DNA of 57,853 nt, taken from NCBI RefSeq assembly GCF_026930205.1, contig NZ_JANHOI010000009.1:1-57853 (forward strand), read 5' to 3'. The position numbers were made by a program, and so were the translations under genes. The DNA is from Bartonella sp. 220B (GTDB lineage: Bacteria; Pseudomonadota; Alphaproteobacteria; Rhizobiales; Rhizobiaceae). Below are positions 27,092-34,578 of this stretch, piece after piece (within the stretch, counting starts at the first letter, position 1; every line of letters begins with the position of its first letter). Under the pieces are notes generated by a model. The model saw nothing but the letters and a program-made list of their open reading frames with translations, searched no databases and was not told the DNA's origin.

Positions 27092-27265
27092 ACCGTTTGG
27101 ACCCTGTTTCCTTCATTTACCCCCATAGCTGAGAGATGTTCTAACATTCTCACGCTCCTGAAAAAAGAAAGTTAACGAACACCTTATGACCACTTTTGAA
27201 ATGATCCTTTTTGGCATACCCCGTAACTTTACATCATATCTCGATAACAACTGGATAAGACGACA

Positions 27266-29185
27266 ATGAAATATAGCAAAATGCAGCTGGTACTTATTTT
27301 AGCACCAATCGCTTTAGGAACTTTAACGATATTCCTCGTTCCTCATTTGTTATTGTTTATCATCGATGGGCTGCAGGATAATCAAGTCTACTGGTATCTT
27401 CGCTCAGAACCTTTATTGATGCTCGTGCTGATTGCTACTGTTTCATTATTTTATAGCTTATCGCAAAAATTGCATCTACGTAAAGCGATCACGCTTGTCT
27501 CGGCTGTCTTTTTTGGTCTCATTGCTTTTTCCTACATTTGGAGTGAAATAAAACGCTTAAGTCCCTATGTTGGTCAACAAGGGATAACTTGGAGTTATGC
27601 CCTCCAATTCATGGATCCCATGGTTATCTTTGGTATTATTGGTGGCGTTTTTCTATTCGCAATTCAAGTTATGACACTCTCTCCACATACGAGCAAAATA
27701 AAGCGCGCCAAAAAAGGTGTTTTTGGAAATGCCTCATGGATGAACTTAAGAGATGCAGCCCGAATTTTTCCTGCCAATGGGCAAATTGTCGTTGGTGAGA
27801 GATGCCGCGTTGATCAAGACAGTGTACGCAATATTCCTTTTGCTCCTGGCGATAAAACAACATGGGGGAAAGGGGGAAAAGTGCCTTTGCTTACCTTCAA
27901 TCTTGACTTTGGTTCAACGCACATGATCTTTTTTGCCGGTTCTGGTGGCTATAAAACCACAAGTACAGTAATACCAACATGTTTAACCTATCCAGGCTCT
28001 ATTGTTTGTCTCGACCCTTCTACGGAAGTTGCACCAATCGTTAGATTTGCACGAAAAAAGATGGGCAATAGAAATGTTATTGTTCTCGATCCCAACTCTA
28101 TCTTAACAAAAAATTTTAATGTTCTCGACTGGCTCTTAGACGAGAGTGTACCACGTACACAACGTGAAGCCAATATTGTGGGTTTTTCCAAATTGCTTCT
28201 TACAGATAAAAAATCAGAGAATTCTTCAGCAGAATATTTTTCGACACAAGCCCATAATCTTTTAACTGCTCTTCTTGCACATGTTATATTCTCTGATGAA
28301 TATGAAGACAGTGAACGCAATTTAAAAACATTACGTGGAATTTTGTCTCAATCAGAAACGGCAGTTGTCAATCAATTACGGATGATTCAAGAAACAACCC
28401 CTTCTCCTTTTATTCGCGAAATGGTTGGTATTTTCACAGAAATGGCGGAACAGACCTTTTCAGGGGTCTATACAACTGCATCAAAAGATACCCAATGGCT
28501 TTCTCTGTCAAACTATGCTGATCTGGTTTGTGGAGATGATTTTTCATCCTCAGATATTACAAACGGAAATACTGATATTTTTCTCAATCTCCCTGCAAGC
28601 ATTTTAAACAGTTATCCAGCGATTGGGCGGGTGATTATTGGTGCCTTTTTAAATGCCATGATTATAGCTGACGGAAACTACAAAAAGCGTGTTTTGTTTG
28701 TCTTGGATGAAGTTGATCTTCTTGGTTATATGAACATTTTAGAAGAAGCACGCGATCGTGGTCGTAAATATGGCACGTCCCTCATGCTCTTTTATCAATC
28801 CACTGGTCAGTTGGTCAATCACTTTGGAGAAGCAGGAGCACGCTCATGGTTTGAAAGCTGCTCCTTTGTGAGTTATGCCGCCATTAAAGACCTCCAAACA
28901 GCCAAAGACATTTCAGAGCGCTGTGGTCAAATGACCGTTGAAGTCGCTGGAACCAGCAAATCAAGAGGTTTGTCTTTGGGCAAGAGCTCTTACAACATCA
29001 ATTATCAACAAAGAGCGTTGATTTTACCGCATGAAATTATTCAAGAGATGCGTCAAGACGAACAAATTATTCTTATGCAAGGACATCCCCCTTTACGATG
29101 TGGTCGAGCGATCTATTTTAGAAGAAAAGAAATGTTAGCGGCTGCTGAAAAAAACCGTTTTGCCCCACAAGCAAAGAAAAACTGA
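27266..29185 (+). CDS. virD4: VirD4, T4SS coupling ATPase
   Basis: A 639-residue VirD4/TraG coupling protein. Three or four N-terminal membrane segments (about 6-30, 45-65, 71-90, 117-140) are followed by a cytoplasmic RecA-like domain. The nucleotide-binding loop reads AGSGGYKTT (about 221-229), the TraG-type version, and the Walker B motif is RVLFVLDEVDLLG (about 475-487). VirD4 binds BID domains and passes Beps to the VirB channel. It lies among effector genes, apart from the virB operon, as in other lineage-4 Bartonella. An element starting CCCCGTAACTTTA at 27219 resembles the promoter repeats found before later effector genes, so it may have its own promoter. Confidence 0.95.
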   Translation: MKYSKMQLVLILAPIALGTLTIFLVPHLLLFIIDGLQDNQVYWYLRSEPLLMLVLIATVSLFYSLSQKLHLRKAITLVSAVFFGLIAFSYIWSEIKRLSPYVGQQGITWSYALQFMDPMVIFGIIGGVFLFAIQVMTLSPHTSKIKRAKKGVFGNASWMNLRDAARIFPANGQIVVGERCRVDQDSVRNIPFAPGDKTTWGKGGKVPLLTFNLDFGSTHMIFFAGSGGYKTTSTVIPTCLTYPGSIVCLDPSTEVAPIVRFARKKMGNRNVIVLDPNSILTKNFNVLDWLLDESVPRTQREANIVGFSKLLLTDKKSENSSAEYFSTQAHNLLTALLAHVIFSDEYEDSERNLKTLRGILSQSETAVVNQLRMIQETTPSPFIREMVGIFTEMAEQTFSGVYTTASKDTQWLSLSNYADLVCGDDFSSSDITNGNTDIFLNLPASILNSYPAIGRVIIGAFLNAMIIADGNYKKRVLFVLDEVDLLGYMNILEEARDRGRKYGTSLMLFYQSTGQLVNHFGEAGARSWFESCSFVSYAAIKDLQTAKDISERCGQMTVEVAGTSKSRGLSLGKSSYNINYQQRALILPHEIIQEMRQDEQIILMQGHPPLRCGRAIYFRRKEMLAAAEKNRFAPQAKKN

Positions 29186-29280
29186 AAAATACCCTCTGGT
29201 CATGCGTATTCAGAGCAAAACAACAATACAAGAGAAAAAACGGATATCCTCTAAAAGCCCCTTCAATAAGGAATTTCTGT

Positions 29281-29454
29281 ATGGACCCACAAAAAAACAA
29301 TCATGAAGCAGAATTCTTGATCAGTGCTTTTATGCGTGTGATCACCAACACCAACGCCCATTATGACAGCGTCCATTATAAAAAGCCCCAAAACACCCAA
29401 TGGCGATCACGACCACCCTATCTCTTCTTCAAACGCCTCTCAAAGAGCTTTTGA
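29281..29454 (+). CDS. Small 57-residue frame after virD4, uncertain
   Basis: A frame starting ATG at 29281 after AAGGAA, beginning MDPQKNNHEAEFLISAFMRV and turning Arg/Pro/aromatic-rich. No family recognised. Overlapping frames at 29363-29602 and 29400-29774 make it unclear which, if any, is translated. The stretch precedes an antitoxin relic and bepC. Confidence 0.25.
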   Translation: MDPQKNNHEAEFLISAFMRVITNTNAHYDSVHYKKPQNTQWRSRPPYLFFKRLSKSF

Positions 29455-29645
29455 AGAAAGCAGCTTTGAAAGAAATGTTCTTGATGACAAGGATAAAAAG
29501 AAAGAAAAGAGATCTCAAAGAAGCTGTCCTCACGTACATGAAAAAAGTAACGTGCCTGCAAATAATGCGAACAAACCACCAATTCTTCTGCCAAAAGAAT
29601 GATAAAAACACCATAAAACCGTTGATACAGCCAGCAGCACCTATA

Positions 29646-29774
29646 CGGCGCTCTAGAATTGAGAGATTAAACCTCTCTCCCGAAAGGCTTGGAATCTCAA
29701 AAAAATACGCGAAGGGGGAATTTATCCACGAAGCGTTTCGCATGCTCATCCACCACCCACCCCCTAAACTTTAA
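29646..29774 (+). pseudogene. Diverged FIC antitoxin remnant before bepC
   Basis: The end of a 124-codon frame (29400-29774) reads SRIERLNLSPERLGISKKYA then KGEFIHEAFRMLI, matching the VbhA-type antitoxin EIEGLTLHPKTLEILERYAR. The inhibitory motif position reads R-S-R-I-E-R: the Ser is replaced and the Gly after Glu is Arg. The upstream part of the frame shows no antitoxin likeness. It ends 13 bases before the bepC start, exactly where an antitoxin gene would lie. Its motif makes inhibition of FIC doubtful. Confidence 0.6.
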
Positions 29775-29787
29775 GGAATAAAAAAAG

Positions 29788-31386
29788 ATGTTGGAGCAAA
29801 ATTACCTCTATAAAAATAGCAAAACACTAAAAAATAAATATGGTATCATGGACCCACAAAAACTGTATGCACGCTGTGCCCATGATACAGCCAGAGCAGC
29901 CGTGAATTTTCGCCTTGAACCACCCCCACGAAAATTTGATGCCGCCTATATAAAAACAATCCACTGGAGCCTTTTCTACAAGACTTTTGAATGGGCCGGA
30001 CAAACCCGCGATCAAGCCTTTACATTTAAAGATGGGTCCACTGCTCGTATGCCGGCCATGCGACCAAAAGGTTATGAAACCCACTTCGCTGTCGGTTCAC
30101 AAATTCAAAAAGAACTAAAACAATTAGAGCGAAGACTTAGCGCAAAAAACAATTTACGAGGTTTATCACGCCAAGAATTTGCTGAAGAGGCCGCTGAAGT
30201 TTTTATGGCACTTAATCACGCACACCCTTTCCGAAAAGGCAATGGACGTGTCAGTCGTATGTTTATGGAAAAGCTTGGGCAAGCGGCAGGCCATCAAATT
30301 GACTTTTCTGTTGTGACACAGCAACGCATGACGGCTGCCTGCGTTGAAGCAATGCAACATAACAATCCACAACTGATGAAAGATCTTTTTGCAGATATCA
30401 CCCATCCACAAAAAGCATTTCTTTTAAAAGAATTCATCTCCCAAATGAGAAATTCTGGACTCCCTGAAATCAATAATCGTGTTGTTGTCGCAGCAAAAGA
30501 AGGTGTGACCTATGAGGGCATCTATAGAGGTTGTTCCGCAGAAGGTTTTGTTATGGAAGTGGATAGTGTTTTCGTCATCGTCCACAAAGATGATCTCACA
30601 CCAGAGCAAGTGAAAACATTACAAAATGGCGACCAAATCTGCTTTGAAAAAACCAACGTGCAACATTTAAGAGAAAGTCTGATTCCAAAAGAAAACTTAG
30701 CACCACTCACAAATGAAGAATTATTCACAAAGGTTGCAAATAATCCTTCTGTCGAAATGTGCCGAAAAGAAGTCGAGAGTTTAGTAAAGACTGTTTATAG
30801 AAACCCAAGAACCTTAAACAGAGAGCTAGATATGATAGCAACAGATCCAGGCTTGAGCGAACAGATTGCGGAGCAAATTATTCAAAATCCAACATCCATT
30901 TGTAAGCTTGCAGGAAGAAAAGTACTTGGCATAAAAAGTCCTTCCCGCAGACAAGCTGAAGAGAAACTTTCAAATTTGAGTGAAGCATTCAGAACTTATT
31001 CCATAACGGCACAGCAAACAAAAGAAGACGTTCTAGAACAGCATACAAAAGAACAAAGTCGTTTGAGCCAACCTGTCGAAAAACCTGAGAGAGCTTTACA
31101 AAACCTTTTTGCTTTACCCCTCGAACAACAAAGAGAAGCCTTATCACATTCTACCGCGCTACAACAACAACTCCATGTTTTTTCGCGCCAATTACACAAT
31201 CGTTTATCATCAGAGGAGCGTCAAGCCATACAACAAAAGGATTGTACAAGACTTGCTTGCCTGCTCGGTACATCGGAAAGTAAAGCAAAAGAAATCTCTC
31301 AAGTCGTGAAACTCACCAAAGAAGCTCAATGCCAAGCACGCACTCTTAAAGTCAGTCGTTCCTCATCATTGGCTCTGACCAGCTGA
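29788..31386 (+). CDS. bepC: BepC, FIC-BID effector
   Basis: A 532-residue effector, the length known for BepC. The FIC motif is HPFRKGNGRVSR with His146, carrying Lys where canonical enzymes have Asp or Glu; this is the known BepC variant that is not expected to AMPylate. An OB fold (about 215-300) and BID domain (about 310-420) follow, and the tail ends SSSLALTS. In B. henselae BepC triggers stress fibres in host cells through GEF-H1 without enzymatic activity, by published work. The ribosome binding site is AAGGAA. A decayed antitoxin stretch precedes it. Confidence 0.93.
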   Translation: MLEQNYLYKNSKTLKNKYGIMDPQKLYARCAHDTARAAVNFRLEPPPRKFDAAYIKTIHWSLFYKTFEWAGQTRDQAFTFKDGSTARMPAMRPKGYETHFAVGSQIQKELKQLERRLSAKNNLRGLSRQEFAEEAAEVFMALNHAHPFRKGNGRVSRMFMEKLGQAAGHQIDFSVVTQQRMTAACVEAMQHNNPQLMKDLFADITHPQKAFLLKEFISQMRNSGLPEINNRVVVAAKEGVTYEGIYRGCSAEGFVMEVDSVFVIVHKDDLTPEQVKTLQNGDQICFEKTNVQHLRESLIPKENLAPLTNEELFTKVANNPSVEMCRKEVESLVKTVYRNPRTLNRELDMIATDPGLSEQIAEQIIQNPTSICKLAGRKVLGIKSPSRRQAEEKLSNLSEAFRTYSITAQQTKEDVLEQHTKEQSRLSQPVEKPERALQNLFALPLEQQREALSHSTALQQQLHVFSRQLHNRLSSEERQAIQQKDCTRLACLLGTSESKAKEISQVVKLTKEAQCQARTLKVSRSSSLALTS

Positions 31387-31421
31387 ATATGAGCTGTCAT
31401 TTTGCTTTTCTTAATCCTCTT

Positions 31422-31454
31422 TTGGCGCACATCATTTCCTCTCCATTGCGCCAA
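31422..31454. repeat. TTGGCGCA inverted repeat after bepC
   Basis: TTGGCGCA (31422-31429) pairs with TGCGCCAA (31447-31454). Similar hairpins follow the next three effector genes. No T-run follows, so it is not a textbook terminator; it may protect the mRNA 3' end or be rho-assisted. Confidence 0.6.
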
Positions 31455-31497
31455 GGAGTGTTCCAAGATGTTACAAAAAAAATTGTATAAAAAGAGC

Positions 31498-31569
31498 CCC
31501 CGTAATTTTATATAACTTATTGATAAAATTTCACAAAAAAACTCTATAAAAGACACAAACATCCATTAC
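31498..31569 (+). promoter_or_regulatory. Effector promoter repeat, copy 1
   Basis: A block of about 70 bases, starting CCCCGTAATTTTATATAAC, is repeated almost unchanged at 32870-32939. Inside it TTGATA (31520) and TCTATA (31543) are spaced 17 bases apart, a plausible sigma-70 promoter for the bepD-like gene. The strong conservation in an otherwise fast-changing spacer suggests a functional promoter or regulator site. Confidence 0.6.
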
Positions 31570-31699
31570 CATGAAGGAGAATAGCGCATAATCTTTGGAG
31601 GTTATTCACATGAACACCTTATCTTTAGATAAAATCTGTCGAAGTATAAAGGTGGAGAATGCACCAAAGAGGTTTTCTAAATTTTGAAAGGAAACGTGC

Positions 31700-32719
31700 A
31701 TGAAAAAACATCAACCCACCCCTCCTCCCTTTAACCCAGAAGAGCTCTACGCAAAGGTTAACAAACCAGATAGAGGGCAGCGTTCACACTCACAACCAGA
31801 AGTCGTTTACGCTGAGGTTAAACACCCGAACAGAGGTCAGCGTTCACACTCACAACCAGAAAATAATCCCTATGCCCCCCAAAAACCATTAAACCCAGAA
31901 AATGCCTATGCGGTACCACGTAGTGGGCCAAAACCCACACCATTAGTATCCCCCTATGCAGTAAGGGATCTAAAAGAGCTAGAAGGACAGCCAGACCCTT
32001 ACCACTTAGAAAATCCTCTCTACGACGGCAATAGAGGGCAGCATCCCCCACGCCCACAATCAGAGCATCTCTATGCAGAGCTTGAATTTGGTCCACAGAG
32101 AGGACAACAGCCCTCCAAACCCGTAGAATCCGTCTATGCAACAGCTGGTATGGGAAGTGGTGGACCACAAGAAAATACCCTCTACCAAGGAGTGGAAAAA
32201 ATAAGAAGAACATCACCTCCAAGAACCCAGCAAGATCTAGTGACTTCAGGGCTTGCGCAAAACCCAAATTTTCAATATGGTATACTAGAGGTCCAAGAAT
32301 GGTGCGCCGTTGTTTATGGTAACAGACATGCTTTGAACGGCGATCTTGCTAAGATTCTTGCAAATCCTAGCCAAGGAGAAGAAGTTTTACAAAAGCTTTT
32401 AGAAAATCCTGAAAGCCATGCTAAGCTTGCGGGCCAAAAGGTATTTGGCGTAAAAAGCCCCGCCCGTCGAGAAGCAGAAGATGGCTTTCGTCCCCTTTGT
32501 GCCGCTCTTGAAAGACATATTCATACTGCACAAAAGCTACACAAAGATCTCACAAAAGGCTTGGAGAGAGGAGAGGGAAGTCCAGAACACGGGCATCACC
32601 ACCATCATCATCACCGTCATCACCAACAGGAAAGAGGAAGAGAACGAGGCGCTCAACAGCAAGAGCAATCACGCAGCAGAACGCCTTCCCCAAAAGGAGC
32701 AATGGCTTATGCGATGTAA
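31700..32719 (+). CDS. bepD: BepD-like effector: Tyr-motif repeats plus one BID domain
   Basis: A 339-residue protein. Residues 1-170 are Pro/Gln-rich and carry about ten Tyr motifs likely to be phosphorylated by host kinases (EELYAKV, EVVYAEV, NNPYAPQ, ENAYAVP, EHLYAELE, ESVYATA, ENTLYQG); a DNA repeat encodes RGQRSHSQPE twice. One BID domain follows (about 190-290: WCAVVYGNRHALNGDLAKIL and GQKVFGVKSPARREAEDGF). The C-terminus holds a poly-His stretch (HGHHHHHHHRHH) and an Arg/Gln-rich tail ending MAYAM. This architecture is that of BepD, which binds Csk and STAT3 through phosphotyrosines in B. henselae, but here the protein is shorter than the 534 residues known there. The poly-His tail is unusual. 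GAAAGGAAA precedes the ATG. Confidence 0.8.
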   Translation: MKKHQPTPPPFNPEELYAKVNKPDRGQRSHSQPEVVYAEVKHPNRGQRSHSQPENNPYAPQKPLNPENAYAVPRSGPKPTPLVSPYAVRDLKELEGQPDPYHLENPLYDGNRGQHPPRPQSEHLYAELEFGPQRGQQPSKPVESVYATAGMGSGGPQENTLYQGVEKIRRTSPPRTQQDLVTSGLAQNPNFQYGILEVQEWCAVVYGNRHALNGDLAKILANPSQGEEVLQKLLENPESHAKLAGQKVFGVKSPARREAEDGFRPLCAALERHIHTAQKLHKDLTKGLERGEGSPEHGHHHHHHHRHHQQERGRERGAQQQEQSRSRTPSPKGAMAYAM

Positions 32720-32794
32720 GTGTGCACATTAAAAACGCATAAAGTTTTCCTATTATGTGATCATTTGTTATTTTATTACTTTTTTATCTTATCT

Positions 32795-32828
32795 CTTGGC
32801 GCAATCGCTCTGTTTTGATTGCGCCAAG
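32795..32828. repeat. CTTGGCGCAATC inverted repeat after the bepD-like gene
   Basis: A perfect 12-base stem, CTTGGCGCAATC (32795-32806) and GATTGCGCCAAG (32817-32828), with a 10-base loop. It is the best-preserved of four similar hairpins, each lying just after an effector gene. Confidence 0.7.
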
Positions 32829-32869
32829 AATTGTTATGAAATGTGACAAAAAAGTTGTCTCAAAGAAAT

Positions 32870-32939
32870 CCCGTAATTTATATAAGTTATTGATAAAATT
32901 TCACAAAAAAACTCTATAAAAGACACAAATATCCATTAC
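32870..32939 (+). promoter_or_regulatory. Effector promoter repeat, copy 2
   Basis: Nearly identical to the block at 31498-31569, with TTGATA at 32890 and TATAAA at 32915. It precedes the BID-BID effector gene at 33082. The following leader also keeps GATAAAGGTGGAGAG and CCAAAGAG from copy 1, so the whole 5' region was duplicated. Confidence 0.6.
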
Positions 32940-33081
32940 GATAGTGACGTAGTACAAGTCTTTGGAAGCCCTTCACATTAATATCCCCTTTAAATTGATC
33001 CTTTGTATAAAAGCTTCAAATGATAAAGGTGGAGAGTGTGCCAAAGAGATTTTCTCAAACAATGATGAAAAGGAAACAAGC

Positions 33082-34284
33082 ATGAAAAAAAACCAACCTC
33101 CTCCTCTACAGCTTTCAGTACAAGAACGCATAAAACGCTATGAACAAGCTGTCGCAGGACACACTTCCTCAGAGAACCTCTCCACGAACTCTGCTCCACA
33201 AAGAAAAAAACTGTCTCCTTCCTTAAAAGAAAAAGAACAAAAACACTCTGTAAAAAGCGCGACAGATCAAAATGAAGAGGAAACCCTCTACACAACAGCA
33301 GCTTCACAAACAGAAACAAGGGCACTCTCAGAAGCACAAATCATGCAGCTTCTTCCACACAGCCGATTGGTGAAAGCATATCAAGAGAAAATCCAACATT
33401 TGTGCAAAATTGTTTATGGCAACAAAAACATTTTACAAGAGAAAATAGAGGAAATTCAAAAAAATCCCGCTCTTGGAGAAAGCCTCTCATGGCAACTTGC
33501 AGCCCATCCGGAAAGTGTCTCTAAGCTTGCCGGTTTCAATCTCTGTGGCATGAAAACTCGCGCCCGCGAAAATGCAGAAGAAAATCTTTCTGCCCTTTGT
33601 GGTGCTGTTGCCTGTTATGGAGAGGCTGTACAATATGCGAGAGAAGATTTGTCGATAACCCCAGAAGCAGTCCTCACATATTATGAACAAACAATGGGCC
33701 GCGAGGCTGTAGCAAAAATCCTGCAAAGTTCAGACCAATCTGAAAGGGAGAATGCAGAAATTTCTAAAAATCCAGCGGTTACAAGATATCAGGAACGGGT
33801 CACATATTGGTGCAAAATTGTTTTTGGCAAATCGGATATTTTGGCAAACAAAATGGAGGAAGTTTTCCAGAATCCTGCTACGGCAGAGGAGTTGACGTGG
33901 CAACTTGCCGCATATCCGCAGTCTTTTCATAATTATGCTGGTGTGCACATGTGTGGCTTAAAAAATAGTGCCCGCAAACATGCTGAAGCAGGACTTTCCT
34001 CCCTAATTGACACCATTGACAATTATGCAACTATTGTCCATTTGCTAAAAGAAAACCTTGCACAGTCCCAACAACGGCAACAAAAGCCCCATGGCTCCTC
34101 TGCTGAACTGGCTCAAGGCGTTAAAATACAAAAAAACTTAACCAACCTCTCTAAACTTCCTGAATACTTATCATCCACCGTACATCATGAGGCGAGAAAA
34201 ACCTCTCAACAGATACATGAAAGAACACAGGAGGCTCATTCTCGCCAAGCAACCGCACCCAAAACGATAGCTTTTGCCAGATAA
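33082..34284 (+). CDS. BID-BID effector (BepE/BepH-type)
   Basis: A 400-residue effector with two BID domains. Residues 1-115 are charged and low in hydrophobic content, with one Tyr motif (EETLYTTA, about 73-80). BID1 (about 125-225) shows LCKIVYGNKNILQEKIEEI and GFNLCGMKTRARENAEENL; BID2 (about 270-370) shows WCKIVFGKSDILANKMEEV and GVHMCGLKNSARKHAEAGL. The tail ends in IAFAR. Repeat BIDs occur in BepE, BepF and BepG of B. henselae; with few Tyr motifs I cannot assign a letter. I choose ATG 33082, which has AAAAGGAAA before it and the MKKxQPxP start shared with its neighbours; an upstream in-frame ATG at 32962 lies within the repeated leader region. Confidence 0.85.
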   Translation: MKKNQPPPLQLSVQERIKRYEQAVAGHTSSENLSTNSAPQRKKLSPSLKEKEQKHSVKSATDQNEEETLYTTAASQTETRALSEAQIMQLLPHSRLVKAYQEKIQHLCKIVYGNKNILQEKIEEIQKNPALGESLSWQLAAHPESVSKLAGFNLCGMKTRARENAEENLSALCGAVACYGEAVQYAREDLSITPEAVLTYYEQTMGREAVAKILQSSDQSERENAEISKNPAVTRYQERVTYWCKIVFGKSDILANKMEEVFQNPATAEELTWQLAAYPQSFHNYAGVHMCGLKNSARKHAEAGLSSLIDTIDNYATIVHLLKENLAQSQQRQQKPHGSSAELAQGVKIQKNLTNLSKLPEYLSSTVHHEARKTSQQIHERTQEAHSRQATAPKTIAFAR

Positions 34285-34315
34285 GGGTAGATAAATTTGC
34301 GTTTTTCATGTTGTT

Positions 34316-34350
34316 CTTGGCGCGATTTCCGCAAAGCAGTTTGCGCCGAG
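34316..34350. repeat. CTTGGCGC inverted repeat after the BID-BID gene
   Basis: CTTGGCGC (34316-34323) pairs with GCGCCGAG (34343-34350), with one G-T wobble. It is the third member of the post-effector hairpin set and starts 32 bases after the stop codon. Confidence 0.5.
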
Positions 34351-34387
34351 TAGCATAAACTGTAAGGGAGAAGTTACATCAAAATTT

Positions 34388-34440
34388 CCTCATCATTTGA
34401 TATAACTTATTCATAAATCTGCATATTAACAAATATTGAT
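34388..34440 (+). promoter_or_regulatory. Effector promoter repeat, diverged copy 3
   Basis: CATCATTTGATATAACTTAT and the following ATTCATAAA match the first part of the two conserved promoter repeats, but the second half has diverged. It precedes the effector gene at 34579, whose ribosome binding site region (TTTGAAAGGAAAC) matches that of the bepD-like gene exactly. Confidence 0.4.
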
Positions 34441-34578
34441 GATGATCTGTACGAAGAACACAAGGTCTTTTGCAAGTATTTTTAGTCTCCTCCATAACAA
34501 GCGATGAAAAAGCATCACGATGGAGAAAGGCGCGAAGGGGGATTTAAAAAGAGTGTAAAAGTTTGAAAGGAAACATGC

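Noticed and set aside
27920-27960. VirD4 nucleotide loop AGSGGYKTT suspected to be degenerate
   Set aside because: It is the usual TraG/VirD4-type version of the motif, not a loss of function.
32962-33081. Upstream in-frame start for the BID-BID effector
   Set aside because: It lies in the duplicated leader region; the ATG at 33082 has the better ribosome binding site and the MKKxQP start shared with neighbours.
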